The notes under the pieces: generated by a model
The model's input: the letters and a program-made list of their open reading frames with translations, nothing else
What the model was told of the DNA's origin: nothing
Databases searched by the model: none
In this document: piece by piece, positions 59,250 to 64,000 of the stretch
Layout: each line of letters starts with the position of its first letter
Numbering within the stretch: the first letter of the stretch is position 1
NCBI GenBank assembly: GCA_021234155.1
Contig: JAJEKV010000101.1
Coordinates: 2,709,089-2,773,088, forward strand
Direction: 5' to 3'
Source: Isoetes taiwanensis
Taxonomy: Eukaryota; Streptophyta; Lycopodiopsida; Isoetales; Isoetaceae
DNA length: 64,000 bases
Program-made: the position numbers and the translations under genes

Positions 59250-60040
59250 GTACGAAAGTGTTGTTTTATGCCAAAAACAACACCAAAATGGCCCCAAAAG
59301 TCCACGTGGCCCCTTTATCCGGATTTGCACAAAGAGACAGTGGTTTTTTGGCAAAAATTTTCCACGGTGGTCTTTTGGCAGAAAAATCCACGCGTAGAAA
59401 AAATTGACATAGTTTTTGTGATTTTTTGTCAACGTGTCCTTTTTTTCACTGTTGTTTTTATCAGTTTTTTCTACGTGTGGTTCTTTTTTTGTCACTGTTG
59501 TTTTTTTGAGAAGTCATGCGTTGTTTTTTTGAAAAGTACATGCATAGATTTACGTATTACTACACATGAAGAAGTAAAAAAGACATATCTTTTTTTCTTT
59601 TTCTATACGTTTTGTTTTTTTCCATTGTTTTCTTAGAGAAAGATACATAGTTTTTAAAGAAATCCACATGTAGCATCTAAAAATAATTGCTATTTTTAAA
59701 CATTGTTTTCCTCAATATTATATGTAGCTATTAAAAAGTAGACACGTTATTTTTTAAATTAGTTGTTTCCAAGTGTTGTTTTTGCAAGAAAATTAAAATA
59801 AAATATCCGTGGACTTTTTTTAAGTTTACAAAAACAACATGTCTGGTTCCACGTGGACATCTTTTTAAGCAATCAAACTTTGACACGTGGCACTCATTCT
59901 TTATACATGGATATCTTTTTAACTAATCAAACCTTGACACGTGGCACCAATTCTTTAAAAAAAAAGCACAGCTATTCCTAGTGATAATTTCAATCTGCAA
60001 AATATAAAGCACCGCAACATTTGAATATAAACACAAACAA
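59250..60040. other. T-rich low-complexity stretch with small duplications
   Basis: The plus strand is dominated by TTGTTTTTT-type runs up to about 59,700. Near 59,859-59,957 a ~50-bp unit containing TTGACACGTGGCA is repeated. The open frames here are low-complexity and probably not genes. Confidence 0.6.
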
Positions 60041-61048
60041 AATGAATACAAATGAATACAGCCTTTTAAGAAAGGCTTTAAGAATCAAACCCAAAAATTA
60101 AGACAAATATTATTAGATTGCAATCTAAATTTTAACATTACATTGAGATTAATGGTTAAAGGTTACGCTGAAGGATCAAAACATGAGATGATTAATATAA
60201 TTTGAAAACACTGTTACTCATATAACAGGTAATTTGAAAACACTGTTACTCATATAAACGGTATTGACTCGGTACTAGCATAGTTTGACCGTGCCAATGG
60301 CAATCGTAACATCCTAAAACATAAAATGTCTAAAGCATACAAATGTCTGCGATGAAGGATTTGTCTTTTTAGCAAAAATAATTTGCTTACGCGCGGTGTT
60401 GCCTTCAAAGAATAGTGTGTTTATTTTAGCTCCAACACCATATCCGCCACAAGTTTGAAAGAAACCCCTTTTCTTGAAGTAATCCCCGCCCTATTGAAGA
60501 CATCCGTGGTAAAGACATGCGGATCAAAACAAACAATTTAGAAAAAGGATTTTAGAAAAAGCTAAGCAATGAAAACAAACAATTTGGACTTACCCGATTT
60601 GGACAAGTCTCAAAGGTCGCCGATCTAATCCGGAACACAAGTTCCCCGATTTGCCCGGGAACAACATGGTAGCCGGGGAATCGCTAGATTCTCGCATGTA
60701 CAAATGATGCCGATGATATTGAATGGGACAGCCTTCATCCGAAAGCTGATCGGCCGCTCCTCTTCCAAAATTTTAGGTACGTAAAGGACGCAGGTCTATT
60801 AAGCTATGCTGGGAAGCAGAAATCGGCAACCAAATAGAGACCAGCAACACTGACCCTAACCTTTTCTTAAATCCGTGCAGATCTAGCCACCATAGTCGAG
60901 GAATAAGATCTGCTATACTGGCCTCTCCCAGCAATTTAAAATTTTCAGCAAGCGAGGGCACTAATTTGGAGCCTTGGATAGCTCTCCTGATCAACTGAGA
61001 AAAGTTGATTTCTTTGATGATCCGAATCCGAGGCAGGGCGGCATCACC
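60041..61048. other. No clear gene
   Basis: A 27-bp phrase starting AATTTGAAAACACTGTTACT is doubled at about 60,200 and 60,231. A minus-strand open frame spans 60,773-61,156 but runs into a tandem repeat and shows no recognised domain. Confidence 0.4.
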
Positions 61049-61215
61049 TGTAGGGAGGCTGTGAAGCAGGGAAGCGCCATAGCCGCGGAAGCGTGGCGGC
61101 ATCACCGTAGGGAAGACCGTGGAAGGGGGCGCCATAGCCCGCGGAAGCGTATGCATCGGCTATAGGAAGGCCATGAAACAGGGGGGGCGCCATAGCCGTG
61201 AAGCAAGGCGGGCAG
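61049..61215 (+). repeat. ~55-bp GC-rich tandem repeat, three units
   Basis: Each unit holds a variant of GTAGGGAGGCTGTGAAGCAG followed by GCGCCATAGCC and GCGGAAGCG. Units start near 61,050, 61,107 and 61,161. The base composition is much richer in G and C than the surroundings. Confidence 0.75.
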
Positions 61216-62010
61216 CTCTCCCCTTTCTCTGATTGGGACGCATAGAGTAGGAAAGCGGGAAAGTAGCAGACCAATAGGAGCAAAGTACCCGGATCACCAT
61301 CCGGGCCGTTTATATTTGCTAAATATGGACTGTTCTTCTTAACCTTTGATGGCATTTTTTCATCCATATAATTTATCTTCAATTTTAAACTTATGATAAA
61401 TGTTCCACTCCTTTTGGGGGGGATTTTTCCTTATGGGTTCTGCTGGGGATTTGGAAAAATCTCCCAGCAAATATATTTCTACAAAGCAAAACATTCCCTG
61501 TAGGATCTCACAGTCATTAGCTCAAATTTAAGTGCATTAACTCAAATTTAAGAATCTATAGGCAATGCTGAAGTCATGGGTGAAAAGCTTTTGAAAAAAA
61601 GTATAGATGGAAATTTGCCAGAGTTCATTGCACCAAATGTATGTCCAACTCGTTTGTCCGTATTGAATACTTTGAATTGTACCTCGTGTATTTTAATTTT
61701 TTAACTGCAGAAACAGAAAAACAACATAAGACATACCGATGGGATTATTTTAGAAAAATTACTAGATAAGATTATTTATTTATGGACTTCTTTGCATTCT
61801 TTAACAGACAATTGAGGATCTACATAAGGTTGGATGCTCATTGGTAGAAGAACAAAGAATCGTCATGAAAATGCGCATTTCAGATGAATACATGAAGAAG
61901 CAAGTTGGGCCTGGTGGTGCTTTATCCCCTCGAATGTAGTAAGGTTCCAAGTTTGAACTCCGGCCAAATGAAAGCGTAATCTTGTTATACAAACAAAATG
62001 GCAGAATTTT
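61216..62010. other. No gene seen
   Basis: AT-rich sequence with a short doubled phrase (TAACTCAAATTTAAG near 61,528 and 61,537). Nothing codes convincingly. Confidence 0.4.
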
Positions 62011-63045
62011 GACCCAATAGCCACCTAGGCACCAACGAATTTTGACGCATGCCACCTAGGCACCAACATGCCAAGGTGGCTCAAACATGCCAAGGTGGCT
62101 CAAACATGCCACGTGGGCTCCAACATGCCACCTAGGCTCTAGCATGCCAAGGTTGCTCAAACATGCCACGTGGCTCCTAACATGCCACCTAGGCTCCAAC
62201 ATGCCAAGGTGGCTCAGACATGCCACTTGGCTCAAACATGCCAAGGTGGCTCAAACATGCCACCTAGGCTCAAACATGCCAAAGGGGCTCAAACATACCA
62301 CTAAGATGGCTTCAACATGCCAAGGTGGCTCAAGCATGCCACGCAGGCATTAACATGCCAAGGTGGTGCAAACATGCCACGTGGGCTCCAACATGCCACC
62401 TAGGCTCAAACATGCCATGCAGGCTCCAACATGCCATGTGGGCTCCAACATGCCACCTAAGCTCCAACATGCCAAGGTGGCTCAAGCATGCTGCGTGGGC
62501 TCCCAACATGCCACCTAGGCTCCAACATGCCAAGGTGGCTCAAACATGCCACTCGGCTCAAGCATGGCAAGGTGGCTCAAACATGCCATGCGGGCTCCAA
62601 CATGCCACCTAGGCTCCAATATGCCAAGGTGATGCCACCTAGGCTCAAACATGCCAAGGTGGCTCGAACATGTCAAGATGGCTCCAACATGCCACCTTGT
62701 CATGTTGGAGCCTAGGTGGCATGTTTGAGCCACCTTGGCATGTTTGAGCCTAGGTGGCCTGATTAATGCCCACGTGGCATGTTGCCCCTAGGAGGCATGT
62801 TGGAGCCTAGGTGGCGTGTTTGAGCCATCTTGGCATGTTTGAGCCAACTTGGCATGATTAAACCACCTTGGCATGTTACAGCTTGCGTGGCATGTTTGAG
62901 CCACCTTATCATGTTTGAGCCTAGGTGGCATGTGTGAGCCACCTTGGCATGTTGGAGCCTAGGTGGCATGTTGGAGTTCACGTGGCATGTTTGAGCCACC
63001 TTGGCATGTTTGAGCCTAGGTGGCATGTTGGAATTTAGGTAGCGT
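62011..63045. repeat. 19-20-bp minisatellite array that reverses orientation at its centre
   Basis: From about 62,047 to 62,697 the plus strand repeats AACATGCCAAGGTGGCTCA alternating with AACATGCCACCTAGGCTCC and AACATGCCACGTGGGCTCC, roughly 33 units. From about 62,700 to 63,045 the complement appears instead (GGCATGTTTGAGCCACCTT), roughly 17 units. The array is therefore a large imperfect palindrome centred near 62,700. Unit cores are short palindromes (CCTAGG, CACGTG) or near-palindromes. Long open frames across it arise because the unit length is near a multiple of three over several units and stops are absent. They are not evidence of a gene. Confidence 0.93.
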
Positions 63046-64000
63046 TATGGAGGTCGAGTTTATTCAGTTGCACTTGAGACATGGTCGAGAAGCCGCGATT
63101 GAAAACAAGAAGCAATAGAAACCGACGAAATGGGGTTTGGATTTACCGAGGGTGCTTTCCTACCGGTGCTCCTCGAGGGGCAAATGCCAATGCCTCCCTT
63201 CCTGAACCCGGTTTCCCTATCCCAACCGTTGAATTCTCCATTCAAGTAACTTGCTTGGCGGTGTTCAAAAAAATTCAAGATCTGTCAGGAGAACATATCG
63301 GACCCAAAAAGTGTCCCGCGGTCGGCCAGGTGTAGAAACCCAAGTGTTTTGTCGTTCGGGCAATACAAAGGCTCCGGAATGGAGATTTGACTTCGCCATG
63401 TCATCCGAAACAGCGAAATTACCCTAGGGACCAAGTTACACGGTCATTTTTTGCAGCAAAAGAAACACGAACCCTCTACATGGCAGTATTCTGCACCCTC
63501 CGCTAAGGCCAATTCACTATGAACGTGTTGGACAGGAGCTACTTTGGCGCTTCCTGGAGCAGGGGTGGTCTTCTGCCCACGAAACTTGGTCTCTAGGGTA
63601 ATGTCGATGTTTCGAGTCCGTTGGCAGAGTCAGATCACAGTTCCGGGGTGGGAGAGTTGCCCGTCTGTGGCCAGGGACCTTCCAGAGAGGACCTTTGGGT
63701 CGAACTGCTTCTGGAAGGTTTTAGGGCTCCGTCTTCTGGCGTCAATGCCCTCCCACTACCTCATGACATTGTGCAAGATTCTGGTCCAATCTGGCTAGGG
63801 TATGGCCTTGAAAACGCAAACCCTGTGCCTTGCCAGGTTATTGTAGGGTTTACATTGTGGAGGCCAAAACATGGTCAGTTGCACTTGGGACCTGGTATAC
63901 CTCTTTCGAACATGATGCGGAGCCATGGCAACTGAAATAACAGACTTTGGATCTATTGGCGATCCCGAACCATTCCAAAAAAATTTGCTACTACAAAATG
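63046..64000. other. Right edge, no recognised gene
   Basis: The composition is richer in G and C than most of the window. Plus-strand frames at 63,081-63,335 and 63,544-63,935 lack recognisable domains. GTTGCACTTGAGACATGGTC-like phrases at 63,066 and 63,876 hint at a repeat. It may be part of an element that continues beyond the window. Confidence 0.35.

Noticed and set aside
59226-59636. Phe-rich plus-strand frame after transposase copy B
   Set aside because: It is the translation of a T-rich low-complexity stretch and shares nothing with copy A past the catalytic region.
60773-61156. 127-residue minus-strand frame near the GC-rich tandem repeat
   Set aside because: Half of it is the tandem repeat and the remainder shows no domain. 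No splice sites or homologue were recognised.
62056-63026. Several long open frames on both strands with MPRWLKHA- and CHLGSNM-type repeats
   Set aside because: They are translations of the 19-20-bp minisatellite. Both strands and several frames are open at once, so they are not genes.
1-64000. CRISPR arrays, bacterial operons or organelle DNA
   Set aside because: Introns, poly(A)-tailed elements, CACTA and SINE sequences mark a plant nuclear genome. The tandem arrays lack unique spacers.

Overview
The window looks like nuclear DNA from a land plant with a repeat-swollen, AT-rich genome. A non-seed lineage such as a fern or lycophyte is my guess from the repeat content; it is not proven. Only two genes read as intact host genes. 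One is a nine-exon protein-ribulosamine 3-kinase (FN3K-like, 44,528-47,461, + strand). The other is a seven-exon DA2/GW2-type RING E3 ligase (50,994-53,333, - strand). In both, every exon phase closes and the exon lengths sum to a multiple of three (1,008 and 1,743 nt).

The rest is mostly transposable elements and broken genes. At the left edge (151-2,689) lies a damaged coiled-coil/RING gene. From 5,454 to 7,317 sits a 5'-truncated LINE with a poly(A) tail and a perfect 13-bp target duplication. A DDE-type DNA transposon with introns occupies about 12.0-15.8 kb (- strand). A diverged second copy of the same family lies at 57.1-59.2 kb (+ strand) and shares one intron position.

From about 17.0 to 36.7 kb there is one broken Ty3/Gypsy chromodomain-type element, split by two large insertions. 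The first (20,427-27,266) is bounded by a ~100-bp inverted repeat. It carries a decayed, tandemly duplicated copy of the TFIID subunit gene TAF7 together with a small Gly/Tyr-rich reading frame. The second (27,972-33,405) is a CACTA transposon with CACTACAAGAG ends and a TCC target duplication. It holds exon-like debris, a fold-back structure and an expanded (ACA)n tract.

From 37.3 to 43.5 kb are tRNA-derived SINE heads, a second LINE (- strand) with a CATTCT-type tail, and a decayed SINA-type E3 ligase gene. The TAF7 and SINA copies both lie downstream of the same ~95-bp repeat end (GGGTTGCCCCTAGGGG...). In each case they are followed by a shared right end (GTGCGCAGCACCTTG...). A small cargo-free version seems to occur at 55.7-56.4 kb. 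This possibly undescribed gene-carrying repeat family is the most interesting signal in the window.

The right edge (62.0-63.05 kb) is a 19-20-bp minisatellite that reverses orientation at about 62,700, so it forms a large imperfect palindrome. Apart from the two intact genes, I see no operon-like organisation or working gene set.
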